Below, one piece after another: positions 1 through 7,078 of a stretch of DNA of 8,160 nucleotides. The notes beneath the pieces are model-generated. The model worked only from the letters and a program-made list of their open reading frames with translations, searched no databases and was not told where the DNA came from. Position 1 is the stretch's first letter, and every line of letters starts with the position of its first letter. Origin of the DNA: Nitrospinales bacterium (GTDB taxonomy: Bacteria; Nitrospinota_A; UBA7883; JACRGQ01); the NCBI GenBank assembly GCA_023248615.1, contig JAHFEI010000077.1, positions 1 through 8,160 of the forward strand, in the 5' to 3' direction. The position numbers were made by a program, and so were the translations under genes.

Positions 1-385
1 CCTTCTTGTGGATGGGGGCGGTGACGATGCCGCTGGTTTTCCCCAGCAGAGAAAGCGCCACCCCGGCGTTGATGAACTCCGCTGCCGCATGTCCCGCCGC
101 CGCGCTTACTTTTCCGACTGCGATTTTTGTTTTCGGAAGTTTTACTTCAAAAAATGCCACCACGCCCAACGGGGGGAGTTTTGTTTCGTCAAAAAGCGCA
201 AACCGGGTTTTACTTTTGGTTACTTTCCGCGCCTTTTCCAGGGTTCGCCCATCGGCAACTACCACCAGCCGTTGCCTCAGCCGGGCGGGCATGGCGGCAA
301 CCGCCTTTAATGATACCTCCGGCCCTATCCCCGCAGGATCCCCCACGGTAATGGCGAAGCGGGGAAGTATATCATTTTTTTTCAT
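1..385 (-). CDS. pdxA: 4-hydroxythreonine-4-phosphate dehydrogenase PdxA, N-terminal part (runs off left edge)
   Basis: The protein oxidises 4-phosphohydroxy-L-threonine with NAD(P)+ in the cytoplasm; the product is condensed by PdxJ on the DXP-dependent route to pyridoxal 5'-phosphate. Reading leftward from ATG at 385-383 gives 128 complete codons with no stop. The start is followed at once by the family signature ITVGDPAGIGPE (residues 12-23), and VTAPIHK lies at 121-127, the same distance from the start as in E. coli PdxA (ITGPVHK near residue 135). The three metal-binding histidines of the family lie further on and are outside the window. A G-rich stretch (GGGGAG) sits just 2 bases upstream of the ATG, closer than a normal Shine-Dalgarno. 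The gene is divergent from glnE. Seen: signature motifs and open frame. Known: family reaction. The call is firm although about 60% of the gene is missing. Confidence 0.93.
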   Translation of the reverse strand, partial: MKKNDILPRFAITVGDPAGIGPEVSLKAVAAMPARLRQRLVVVADGRTLEKARKVTKSKTRFALFDETKLPPLGVVAFFEVKLPKTKIAVGKVSAAAGHAAAEFINAGVALSLLGKTSGIVTAPIHKK

Positions 386-389
386 CGCT

Positions 390-403
390 CCCCGATTCTA
401 TCC
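390..403 (-). promoter_or_regulatory. Candidate -10-like element upstream of pdxA
   Basis: Read on the minus strand this is GGATAGAATCGGGG. TAGAAT (400-395) resembles a sigma-70 -10 box and ends 9 bases before the pdxA ATG. No convincing -35 box lies 16-18 bases upstream. Almost the same string, at the same distance from the start codon, precedes glmU (7061-7075). If it is a -10 box, the leader would be only a few bases long, so a regulatory or translational role is also possible. Confidence 0.3.
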
Positions 404-442
404 CGGAACGGTTATCCGGTGGGACAGAATTCATTCCGCCCC

Positions 443-458
443 TGGCACGAGCTCCGCC
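443..458 (+). promoter_or_regulatory. Candidate sigma-54 (RpoN) promoter of glnE
   Basis: The sequence TGGCACGAGCTCCGCC has a full-match -24 element (TGGCACG) and the essential GG-N10-GC spacing. The -12 element is weak (CCGCC against consensus TTGCW). Transcription would start near 468-470, leaving a leader of about 28 bases that contains the glnE ribosome-binding site. Sigma-54 control would suit a nitrogen-regulation gene, but this is inferred from sequence only. I did not find an activator-binding site upstream. Confidence 0.35.
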
Positions 459-484
459 ATGATAAGATTGCCGTTATCTATGGT

Positions 485-491
485 AAAAGGG
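485..491 (+). promoter_or_regulatory. Ribosome-binding site that decides the glnE start
   Basis: AAAAGGG lies 5 bases before the ATG at 497. The same frame is open back to a GTG at 419, but that codon has no Shine-Dalgarno upstream, and the extra 26 residues do not resemble the family. The site therefore favours the ATG at 497. Confidence 0.55.
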
Positions 492-496
492 TAACG

Positions 497-3433
497 ATGG
501 GGATTATCACCGGAATCGCACAAAGGCATTCGCTCCACCGCCTTACCGCGAACTGGATTGCAAAGGCGGCCAAAACCTCGTTTGCGCCGGAGCGGGCGCT
601 GGTAAATTTCGAGCGGTTCTTCCAGCGGGTGGAGGAGACGGAACCGTCGCTTTTATCCAAGCTGCACAAACGCAACATGCCGTGGATAGCGGTACTTTTT
701 TCCGGTAGCCAGGCGCTGACCGACATGGCGATGCGTTTTCCGCCCTGGCTTTTTTGGTGCCTAGAGCCGGGGGTGTTGCACTCCATACGTTTCAAACGGG
801 ATATGCACCACGAGCGCAAGGCGATGTTGGAGCAGTTTTCCGATACCCCCAAAGACGCGCTGTGCCATTTCCGAAACCGTGAGCTGATGCGCATCGGCTG
901 GCGCGATTTGCTGAAATGGGCCGACACGGTGGAAACGCTGGAGGACCTCTCGCGCCTTGCCGACGTATCTATTGAAGGGGCGATGGATGTGGCTGAGGGG
1001 GCGATGGTCGAGCGGTTCGGCAGGCCGAAACATCCGGACGGCTCGCTGGGGCGGTTAATCGTGCTAGGTATGGGCAAGCTTGGCGGAAGGGAGTTGAACT
1101 TCAGTTCCGACATAGACCTTATTTACCTGCACGACAGCGATGAGGGCGAGACGGAAGGCGGGATAGGGCGCAACGGGATGGCGCGTCCCAGCATATCCAT
1201 AAAAGAGTTTTACACGCGGATGGCCCAGCAGATGACCTCGTTGCTAAACGATATCGGCCCTGCGGGAAACCTGTACCGGGTCGATATGGGGTTGCGGCCC
1301 GAGGGCAAAAGCGGCCCCATAACCCTCTCTCTTGCATCCGCCGAGCTGTATTACGAATCGTGGGGGCAACAATGGGAACGCCAGATGATGGTGAAAGCGC
1401 GTGTGGTAGCCGGAAGCGATTCGCTGGGCGATGAGTTCCACGAAATGATGCGCCCGTTCGTCTACCGCAAGTATATAGATTTCTCCGCATTGCGCGAAAT
1501 ACAGTTGATGAAGGAGAAAATCGACAAGAACCTGAAGGCCGGGAAAAACAAATACACCAATAACGTAAAGCTGGGCAAGGGCGGCATCAGGGAGGTCGAG
1601 TTCGTCATCCAGGCACACCAGATGATTTACGGCGGCAAGATGCCGTGGTTCGCCGAAACCAACTCGCTTAAGGCGTTGCACCGCATTTTCGAGCGCGGGC
1701 TTATCGGCCACCAGACATACGCCCAGCTTGCAGACGCCCTTTTGTTTTTGCGCGACCTGGAAAACCGTATGCAGATAACATACGGTCGGCAGGTGCAGAT
1801 ATTGCCGGAAGGGGATGAACTGCAATTTCTGGCCGCAAAGATGAACCTGAAAGATGCCAAGGCGCTGATGCAGGAGTACGAGCGCCACACCGACAACGTG
1901 AACCGCATCTTTACCGAGTTCTTCAAGGAAGAGGCGGTTGCCGAAGAAGGGGAGACGGAACTTTTTGTTGATATCGACAACGAAGATGAGGCGCTGGCAC
2001 AACTGAAGGATTTGCGTTTTACGCATCCCGCCGCCGCGCTATCCTCCCTTTTGCACATCCGCGACGGCGAGCCGTTTGACCACCCATCCACCAAAAGCCG
2101 GAAGATGTTCATGCGCCTACTGCCGCAACTTCTCCGGATGGCGGCAAGCCTACCTACAAAAGACCGCACCGTAAAAAACCTAGATATGTTTTTTTCCGCC
2201 AACCAGGCCAGGGAGGCCATTTACCAAATGCTGATGGATTTTCCTCCTGCCTTGGAAACGCTGGTAAAAACCATGTCGCTGGCGCAGAACCTGGCGGAGG
2301 CGATGATAAACCAGCCGGAGATAGGCGATATCCTGGGTACATGCCCGGATCCCACGCGCCAATCCCCGCTTGCCGCCATCCCGGCGGACATAGGCGGGTA
2401 CGACAAAAAGCTGGATTGGCTACGCAAGGAACGCAACTCCGAATCGTTGCGCATCGGCATGGCATACCTTATGGCGCACAGCGACCCGTTCCGCCTGATG
2501 CTCCAGCTTACGCAACTGGCGGAAGGTTTTGTCCAGCAGTGCCTGAGCGTGATCGAAGCCGATATGGAAGGGCGCGGCACCTCTGCACAGGGTGCGCGGT
2601 TTGTGGTCATCGCCATGGGAAAACTCGGGCGGCGGGAGCTCTCGTACGGAAGCGACCTGGATATCATGTTCGTTTATTCCGATGGTGGCGCAAAATCGCA
2701 GGATGTCCAAACACACTACACCACATTGGCGCGCCGACTTTTGGCCGCTATTGGCGGCATCTCGCAGTATGGGCTTGCATATCGCGTGGATGCGCGGCTG
2801 AGGCCGGAAGGGGAGAAGGGGATTATCGCGTTGCCATCGGAGGCCGCCATGGAGTACTACGCCACGCGTGGGGCGCTGTGGGAGCGGATGGCGCTGTGCG
2901 GCGCGCGCCCGGTGGCGGGTGACCTGGCGTTTGGCGAAGAGTTCCTGCGGAACCTCAACTGGTTCGTGTACGGCCCCGGCCTTTCCAGGAAGGACGAAGC
3001 CGACATAGACCGGATGAAAAAGAAAATGGAACGTGAAAAAATCAAGGGGGCGAAAAGGGTTCCGCTTAAATTTGGGCCCGGCGGCATAGTGGATATCGAA
3101 TTTCTCACACAAAAGCTGAAGCTCGCCCACGGCGTGTCCAGCCCGGAAATAAAACCGCTGAACACGCTGGAGGTGCTGGAAGTGGCGCGGGAAAAAGGGT
3201 GGGCGGTGGGCAGTATGGAAGGCTTGGTATCCGCATACAGGTTCATGCGCACGGTGGAAACGCACATGAGGATGGAATACGGGCGCGGCACGGATGCCCT
3301 GCCGGATGACCAGGCACAACTGGAGATACTGGAGGGGATAATCAGCCCCTTCGCCGGGCTTAAGCAATCGCTGGTGGACGAACTGCACAAGGCGATGGAT
3401 AACGTGAAAAATTCAATCCGGCAGGAACCGTGA
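497..3433 (+). CDS. glnE: Bifunctional glutamine synthetase adenylyltransferase / adenylyl-removing enzyme GlnE
   Basis: GlnE adds AMP to, and removes it from, a tyrosine on each glutamine synthetase subunit, under control of PII (GlnB) and glutamine. At 978 residues it is close to the 946 of E. coli GlnE. Two nucleotidyltransferase halves are visible. The N-terminal deadenylylase half has GMGKLGG (191-197) and SSDIDL with metal-binding Asp205/Asp207, then NVKLGKGGIREVEF (356-369). The C-terminal adenylyltransferase half has AMGKLG (706-711), SDLD with Asp720/Asp722, and KFGPGGIVDIEF (858-869). An acidic linker (about 475-500) separates them. In the C-terminal half the usual second Gly after GKLG is Arg712. 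ATG 497 was chosen for its Shine-Dalgarno; the frame is open to a GTG at 419. The 3' end overlaps dprA by 4 bases, and pdxA diverges upstream. No GlnB, GlnD or GlnA gene is present nearby. Confidence 0.95.
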   Translation: MGIITGIAQRHSLHRLTANWIAKAAKTSFAPERALVNFERFFQRVEETEPSLLSKLHKRNMPWIAVLFSGSQALTDMAMRFPPWLFWCLEPGVLHSIRFKRDMHHERKAMLEQFSDTPKDALCHFRNRELMRIGWRDLLKWADTVETLEDLSRLADVSIEGAMDVAEGAMVERFGRPKHPDGSLGRLIVLGMGKLGGRELNFSSDIDLIYLHDSDEGETEGGIGRNGMARPSISIKEFYTRMAQQMTSLLNDIGPAGNLYRVDMGLRPEGKSGPITLSLASAELYYESWGQQWERQMMVKARVVAGSDSLGDEFHEMMRPFVYRKYIDFSALREIQLMKEKIDKNLKAGKNKYTNNVKLGKGGIREVEFVIQAHQMIYGGKMPWFAETNSLKALHRIFERGLIGHQTYAQLADALLFLRDLENRMQITYGRQVQILPEGDELQFLAAKMNLKDAKALMQEYERHTDNVNRIFTEFFKEEAVAEEGETELFVDIDNEDEALAQLKDLRFTHPAAALSSLLHIRDGEPFDHPSTKSRKMFMRLLPQLLRMAASLPTKDRTVKNLDMFFSANQAREAIYQMLMDFPPALETLVKTMSLAQNLAEAMINQPEIGDILGTCPDPTRQSPLAAIPADIGGYDKKLDWLRKERNSESLRIGMAYLMAHSDPFRLMLQLTQLAEGFVQQCLSVIEADMEGRGTSAQGARFVVIAMGKLGRRELSYGSDLDIMFVYSDGGAKSQDVQTHYTTLARRLLAAIGGISQYGLAYRVDARLRPEGEKGIIALPSEAAMEYYATRGALWERMALCGARPVAGDLAFGEEFLRNLNWFVYGPGLSRKDEADIDRMKKKMEREKIKGAKRVPLKFGPGGIVDIEFLTQKLKLAHGVSSPEIKPLNTLEVLEVAREKGWAVGSMEGLVSAYRFMRTVETHMRMEYGRGTDALPDDQAQLEILEGIISPFAGLKQSLVDELHKAMDNVKNSIRQEP

Positions 3434-4527
3434 CAACCAGCGAAATTGACGCCTACATAGCCCTGAACTCGCTTCCCGCCATAGGCCCCTCCAACTTTTA
3501 TAACCTGCGTAGCCGTTTCGGCTCGTGCGCCGCAGTGTTCGATGCGGGCGGCGAAAGCCTGAACGAGGTGAACGGAGTTGGCCCCAAATCCGCCGAACAG
3601 ATAATGCAATGCAAACCGGCAGAGGCCGCGCAAAGGGAACGCAAGCGGGCGGAAAAGGAAAACGTCAGGATAGTCACGACTATGGACGATGGCTACCCCA
3701 AAAACCTGAGGGCCTCGCACAGCCCTCCGCCGGTGCTATACATAGCTGGGACGCTGGCAGATGCCGACATCATTGCCTTGGCGATTGTCGGCACGCGCTC
3801 CCCTACGCCATACGGAAAAATAATGGGAGAAAATTTCGCGGCAACGCTCGCCCGGCGCGGGTTTACCATCGTAAGCGGCCTTGCGCGTGGGATAGATACG
3901 ACCGCGCACCGTGCCGCCATTGAAGCCGGAGGCAGGACGATTGCCGTTTTGGGGTGCGGACTGGATTTATGCTACCCGCCGGAGAACCACGACCTTTTCA
4001 AAAAAATCCTGTCCCAAGGCGCGGTCATATCGCAATTCCCGTTCGGTACCGAGCCGGATAAACGCAACTTCCCTATACGCAACCGCATCATCAGCGGCCT
4101 TTCACTCGGCGTACTGGTGGTGGAAGCAGGAGAAAAAAGCGGAACCACCATAACGGCATATGGCGCATTGGAAGAGGGGAGGGAAGTCTTTGCAATACCC
4201 GGACGCGCCGATTCGCCCAAATCCATCGGCTGCCACCGGCTTATCCAAAAAGGAGCCAAGCTGGTGATGTCGCCGGAAGACGTGGTGGTGGAGTTTCCGC
4301 CGGAGGTGCAGGTACTGACGCAAAAACCGGGGGCCGTGGGGACACTGGACTTATCGGAAAATACTCAAAAAGTGCTGGCTACCCTGAGCGGCGAAGAACG
4401 CCATGTTGATTTCATCATAAACAAACTGCAACTCCCGCCCAGCGTGGTGTTGGGAGTTTTGCTGGAGCTTGAACTGAGGGGGATTGTCCGCCAACTTCCC
4501 GGTAAACTCTTCGCCCGGCTGGAGTAA
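3430..4527 (+). CDS. dprA: DNA-processing protein DprA (Smf)
   Basis: DprA binds incoming single-stranded DNA in the cytoplasm and loads RecA on it during natural transformation; it also occurs in many bacteria not known to be competent. The 365-residue protein has the full three-part form. An N-terminal helix-hairpin-helix-like region (about 10-60) shows LPAIGP and VNGVGP. The Rossmann-like core (about 80-290) carries VGTR (120-123), SGLARGID (149-156), FPIRNRIISGLS (214-225), VEA...SGTTITA (231-243), PG (257-258) and GCHRLIQKGA (267-276). A C-terminal winged-helix domain spans about 305-362. The start is GTG, sharing GTGA with the glnE stop, and AGGA lies a few bases upstream, so translation is probably coupled to glnE. 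I see no missing core motif. No other competence gene is in the window, so a role in uptake cannot be judged from context. Confidence 0.95.
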   Translation: MTTSEIDAYIALNSLPAIGPSNFYNLRSRFGSCAAVFDAGGESLNEVNGVGPKSAEQIMQCKPAEAAQRERKRAEKENVRIVTTMDDGYPKNLRASHSPPPVLYIAGTLADADIIALAIVGTRSPTPYGKIMGENFAATLARRGFTIVSGLARGIDTTAHRAAIEAGGRTIAVLGCGLDLCYPPENHDLFKKILSQGAVISQFPFGTEPDKRNFPIRNRIISGLSLGVLVVEAGEKSGTTITAYGALEEGREVFAIPGRADSPKSIGCHRLIQKGAKLVMSPEDVVVEFPPEVQVLTQKPGAVGTLDLSENTQKVLATLSGEERHVDFIINKLQLPPSVVLGVLLELELRGIVRQLPGKLFARLE

Positions 4528-4555
4528 GGTAGCATTGGCGCTGGGCGGTTTATTT
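4511..4555 (+). terminator. Probable intrinsic terminator of glnE-dprA
   Basis: CGCCCGGC (4512-4519) pairs with GCTGGGCG (4540-4547) in an 8-bp stem with one G-U pair, followed by the T-rich tail GTTTATTTG. The loop is long (20 bases), and the left arm and loop contain the last dprA codons and its stop. It sits in the 33-base gap between convergent genes, where a terminator is expected. On the other strand the stem is not followed by a T run, so it would serve mainly dprA. Confidence 0.4.
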
Positions 4556-4560
4556 GCCAC

Positions 4561-5439
4561 TCACAATTTCACTACGGCTAAAACCTCATTTCCCTTTCCA
4601 ATGTACTTGAGCCGGTCGAAACTTTTGTTTTTGGACATTGCTATCCCGCGTCCGTGGGTATCGAAAACGCGCTCCGGACTTATTTCCAGGTACGGCGTCC
4701 AATCAAACCCGTTTCCTTCATCCCGTATGTGGAAAAGGATTTCGGTGGAGGTCTGTTCAAATTTAACCATCCCGGTCTTTGCCGAGTATTCCGGCAAGGT
4801 AGTGCGACGCCTTACCTCGTCCTCCCACTTTCCGTTCTCCATCAATTCCGATTTTTCCGCGTAGGAAATTCCCAAATTGCCGTGTTCAATCGCATTTATC
4901 ATCAGTTCCCAAAGGCCGACTACGACTTTTTGCGGATGGGGGCATTTGCGTGACAGTAGCTTCGAAAGTATCTCCGCCTCCTCCATTGTTCGGAACGTAA
5001 GTTGGCTTTTCACCTGCGTGGAAGTATCCGATATTGTTTTTTGCCGGTTTTCGGAAAGCAATTCGTGTTTCTCGAAATCGGAGATGGCGGCCAATGTTAT
5101 AAGGCGCACGGCTTCCCTGGAATACGGTTTCGTGAGGTAATAGTAGGCTCCAGCCCGTATGCCCTCAAGGATTTCGTGCTCTTCATTCTTGGCGGTCTGC
5201 ATTATCACCGGCAGATATTTCAGGCTGTCGTGGCCTTTAATTTTTTTCAACACTTCCATCCCGTCCATGCGCGGCATGATGCGATCCAAAAGCACCGCAG
5301 AATACCCGTTCGGGTTTTTTTCAAGCAACTCCCACGCCTCGACCCCGTCTTCCGCCATGACCAGCTGGCGGCTCACCGATTGCAAATAGTCCTGAAGCGT
5401 TATACGCGCCACTTTTGAATCATCAACTATCAGGATCAT
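4561..5439 (-). CDS. Response regulator receiver fused to an RsbW-like HATPase domain
   Basis: A 292-residue cytoplasmic protein in two parts. The receiver domain (1-120) has the acidic pair Asp6/Asp7, phosphoacceptor Asp52 in LLDRIMPRMDG, Thr82 and Lys104 (LTKPY), so it looks able to accept phosphate. The C-terminal part (about 145-292) is a GHKL ATPase of the anti-sigma/serine-kinase type: N box ELMINAIEHGN (178-188), G1 RDEGNGFD (239-246), G2 HGRGI (262-266). There is no DNA-binding domain and no His-kinase dimerisation motif. A basic and acidic segment of about 45 residues lies between the N box and G1. Start: ATG at 5439 gives the standard MILIVDDS opening; a TTG at 5445 would overlap the stop of the upstream phosphatase gene. 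The two genes are surely cotranscribed. Inferred role: a kinase or sequestering arm whose activity is set by receiver phosphorylation, opposed by the neighbouring phosphatase. The target protein is not visible. Confidence 0.88.
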   Translation of the reverse strand: MILIVDDSKVARITLQDYLQSVSRQLVMAEDGVEAWELLEKNPNGYSAVLLDRIMPRMDGMEVLKKIKGHDSLKYLPVIMQTAKNEEHEILEGIRAGAYYYLTKPYSREAVRLITLAAISDFEKHELLSENRQKTISDTSTQVKSQLTFRTMEEAEILSKLLSRKCPHPQKVVVGLWELMINAIEHGNLGISYAEKSELMENGKWEDEVRRRTTLPEYSAKTGMVKFEQTSTEILFHIRDEGNGFDWTPYLEISPERVFDTHGRGIAMSKNKSFDRLKYIGKGNEVLAVVKL

Positions 5440-5441
5440 GT

Positions 5442-6992
5442 TCAAACCACATCAACGATTGCGATGGTTATGTCGTCATTCATCAGGACGGCTCCCAGTT
5501 CCTCGTCTGGCGTGTTTTCGGGAAGGGCGCCGACCCAGCATTTTACGGCTCGCACAATTTCGGCGTGGGATTGGTAAGGGTTCAGCCCGGAGGTTTGGGC
5601 CGACAAATCCTTCAACCTTTCCCGGCCAAATGGTTCGCCAAGAGGGTTCACGGCTTCGGTTATGCCGTCCGTAAAGGCGATGATACGCGAACCGCTTTTG
5701 ACCTTCCTATATGCCGGTTTAAGGTTTGCGGCTCCGCCATCGAAAAGCCCGAGAGGGAGCGATGCTTCCGATGTCTCGTCCCTTTCCCATCCCCAATCCT
5801 TGGCTTCGCCCCCATCGGGGTCCAAGGCAAAGATGCAATGTTGGGCCATGTTAAATTCCTCCACCCAGCGAAATCCCAGGTCGGCAGGTTTTTCATCATG
5901 CCGCATAAGCCGAAACACGCTACCTACAAGAAATCGTCCCGTCCCAAGTTTTTCCAGAGTTTGGTTTACCGTTTTCAGGGACTCCGCCATGCTTGTGCCG
6001 ATGCCGATAAGCGTTAGCAGGCCTCCGATGGCAACCTCCTGAAATTTCGCCGCGCCTTTGCCGTGACCGGATGCATCGAACACAACCAGCCAATCCTCTT
6101 CTCGTCCGCCCGGCGATGTCCTTGTCATAAATCCTGCGCGATCCCCGCCAGCTTTCGAGCATGGCTCCGTGCCTACGCTTGCCGTCCGGTTGCCATCAAG
6201 CGGCTGGCTCCTGAGGAGTGATTTTCCGACCTCCTCGGCCTCCTGGTGTTCGCTTTCCAGTTCATTTTTTATCTGTTTTACTTCTATCAAAAGGTTCTGT
6301 GTCGCCTTGGCAAGCTTTTCCTGCCTGGAGATATCAACCGTGTATATCCGAAGGATGTTCTGTTGCGGGATGTAGCGTAGCTTGCGGTCGTAAACCTTGT
6401 AGGTCTCGGCCCCGTCTTCGCTGACTACCGCCTCCATCACATCCAATGCCTTGGCCTCGCCATCCAGCATGAACTCTTCCGACATAGGCCTAAGGCCGGA
6501 AAAAAGCTGGTGGTTCCAGTCCACCGCATAGCCGCCGTTGGTCACGGGGTACTCCCCCAATTCCGGGAACTGCTCTACCGTGGATTTGTTGCAATAGATA
6601 ATTTTTTGCGACTTGAGGTGTATTTCGATTATCGGGTCGGGAGCATCTTCCGGCAGGTAGGAAAGGCGGACTACCTTTTCCGCCATCTCTTCGCTATCCC
6701 TTAGCGCCTTTGCGAGAGGACGAAAAACAAAAAAATAAAGTGCGGGCGAAACGAAAAAGACAAGCATGGTGGAGTCCAAAGCGGTTTCAATAGCTGTCGG
6801 CAACTGCGGGGCAAAACTGAGAAGAACCATTACCACCGCTTCGGTAATGAAAATGGAGGTAGACAGCACCGCAAGAAAGTACAACGGCGAAATATTTCGC
6901 CTACCCCTAGCTGTGTCGTTTTGTTTCAAAAAAAATGGCCCCCGCTTTTCGGGAATTGTACCACAGAATGCCGCCGGGAGGGCGGATGCCAT
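5442..6992 (-). CDS. Membrane-anchored PAS / SpoIIE-type PP2C serine phosphatase
   Basis: A 516-residue sensor phosphatase. Two hydrophobic segments (about 37-60 and 74-92) form a membrane hairpin. A PAS-like domain follows (about 110-220, opening APDPIIEIHLKSQKIIYCN), then a charged coiled coil (about 222-260). The PP2C/SpoIIE catalytic domain (about 275-516) carries GGD (Asp284), FDASGHGKGAA (Asp306), FTDGITEA (Asp442), GEPFGRERL and DDITI (Asp507), so the metal-binding aspartates are present. By family knowledge such enzymes (RsbU, SpoIIE) dephosphorylate Ser/Thr on STAS anti-anti-sigma proteins. The next gene, 2 bases downstream, is a receiver-HATPase fusion that would supply the opposing kinase. 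Start is uncertain: ATG 6992 has no clear Shine-Dalgarno, and the first 21 residues look unlike protein of this type; TTG at 6929, with GGGGG 9 bases upstream, is the alternative and would keep both membrane segments. Divergent from glmU. Confidence 0.88.
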   Translation of the reverse strand: MASALPAAFCGTIPEKRGPFFLKQNDTARGRRNISPLYFLAVLSTSIFITEAVVMVLLSFAPQLPTAIETALDSTMLVFFVSPALYFFVFRPLAKALRDSEEMAEKVVRLSYLPEDAPDPIIEIHLKSQKIIYCNKSTVEQFPELGEYPVTNGGYAVDWNHQLFSGLRPMSEEFMLDGEAKALDVMEAVVSEDGAETYKVYDRKLRYIPQQNILRIYTVDISRQEKLAKATQNLLIEVKQIKNELESEHQEAEEVGKSLLRSQPLDGNRTASVGTEPCSKAGGDRAGFMTRTSPGGREEDWLVVFDASGHGKGAAKFQEVAIGGLLTLIGIGTSMAESLKTVNQTLEKLGTGRFLVGSVFRLMRHDEKPADLGFRWVEEFNMAQHCIFALDPDGGEAKDWGWERDETSEASLPLGLFDGGAANLKPAYRKVKSGSRIIAFTDGITEAVNPLGEPFGRERLKDLSAQTSGLNPYQSHAEIVRAVKCWVGALPENTPDEELGAVLMNDDITIAIVDVV

Positions 6993-7060
6993 GTGTTGCT
7001 ATTAATGTCGGAAGAACATCCCGGGAATGCCACTTATTTGCCGCTACGCTCCCCGAAAGC

Positions 7061-7075
7061 GGATAGAATACGGGG
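7061..7075 (+). promoter_or_regulatory. Candidate -10-like element upstream of glmU
   Basis: GGATAGAATACGGGG contains TAGAAT (7064-7069), which ends 9 bases before the glmU ATG. It matches the element before pdxA apart from one inserted A. A TTGCCG at 7038-7043 would need a 20-base spacer, too long for a normal -35. An inverted repeat CCGCT/AGCGG (7041-7045, 7058-7062) lies just upstream. The element sits in the 86-base region that must also drive the divergent phosphatase operon; I see no clear promoter on that strand. Confidence 0.3.
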
Positions 7076-7078
7076 GTT

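Noticed and set aside
6..494. 162-codon open frame on the plus strand at the left edge
   Set aside because: It is antisense to pdxA, whose GDPAGIGPE signature is clear on the other strand.
419..496. GTG start for glnE adding 26 residues
   Set aside because: No Shine-Dalgarno before 419, the extra residues do not look like the family, and ATG 497 has AAAAGGG at good spacing.
2420..3388. 322-codon open frame on the minus strand inside glnE (also 1244-2026 and others)
   Set aside because: These lie wholly opposite glnE, whose motifs are beyond doubt. Their translations are rich in His, Arg, Phe and Pro with no recognisable domain, as expected from antisense frames of GC-rich genes.
5415..6017. 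200-codon open frame on the plus strand
   Set aside because: It is antisense to the PP2C domain of the phosphatase, which has all its catalytic motifs. No domain is seen in the plus-strand translation.
7017..7029. Palindrome around TCCCGGGA in the phosphatase-glmU intergenic region as an operator
   Set aside because: Only 8 bases are perfectly symmetric and there is no second copy, so chance is a sufficient explanation.
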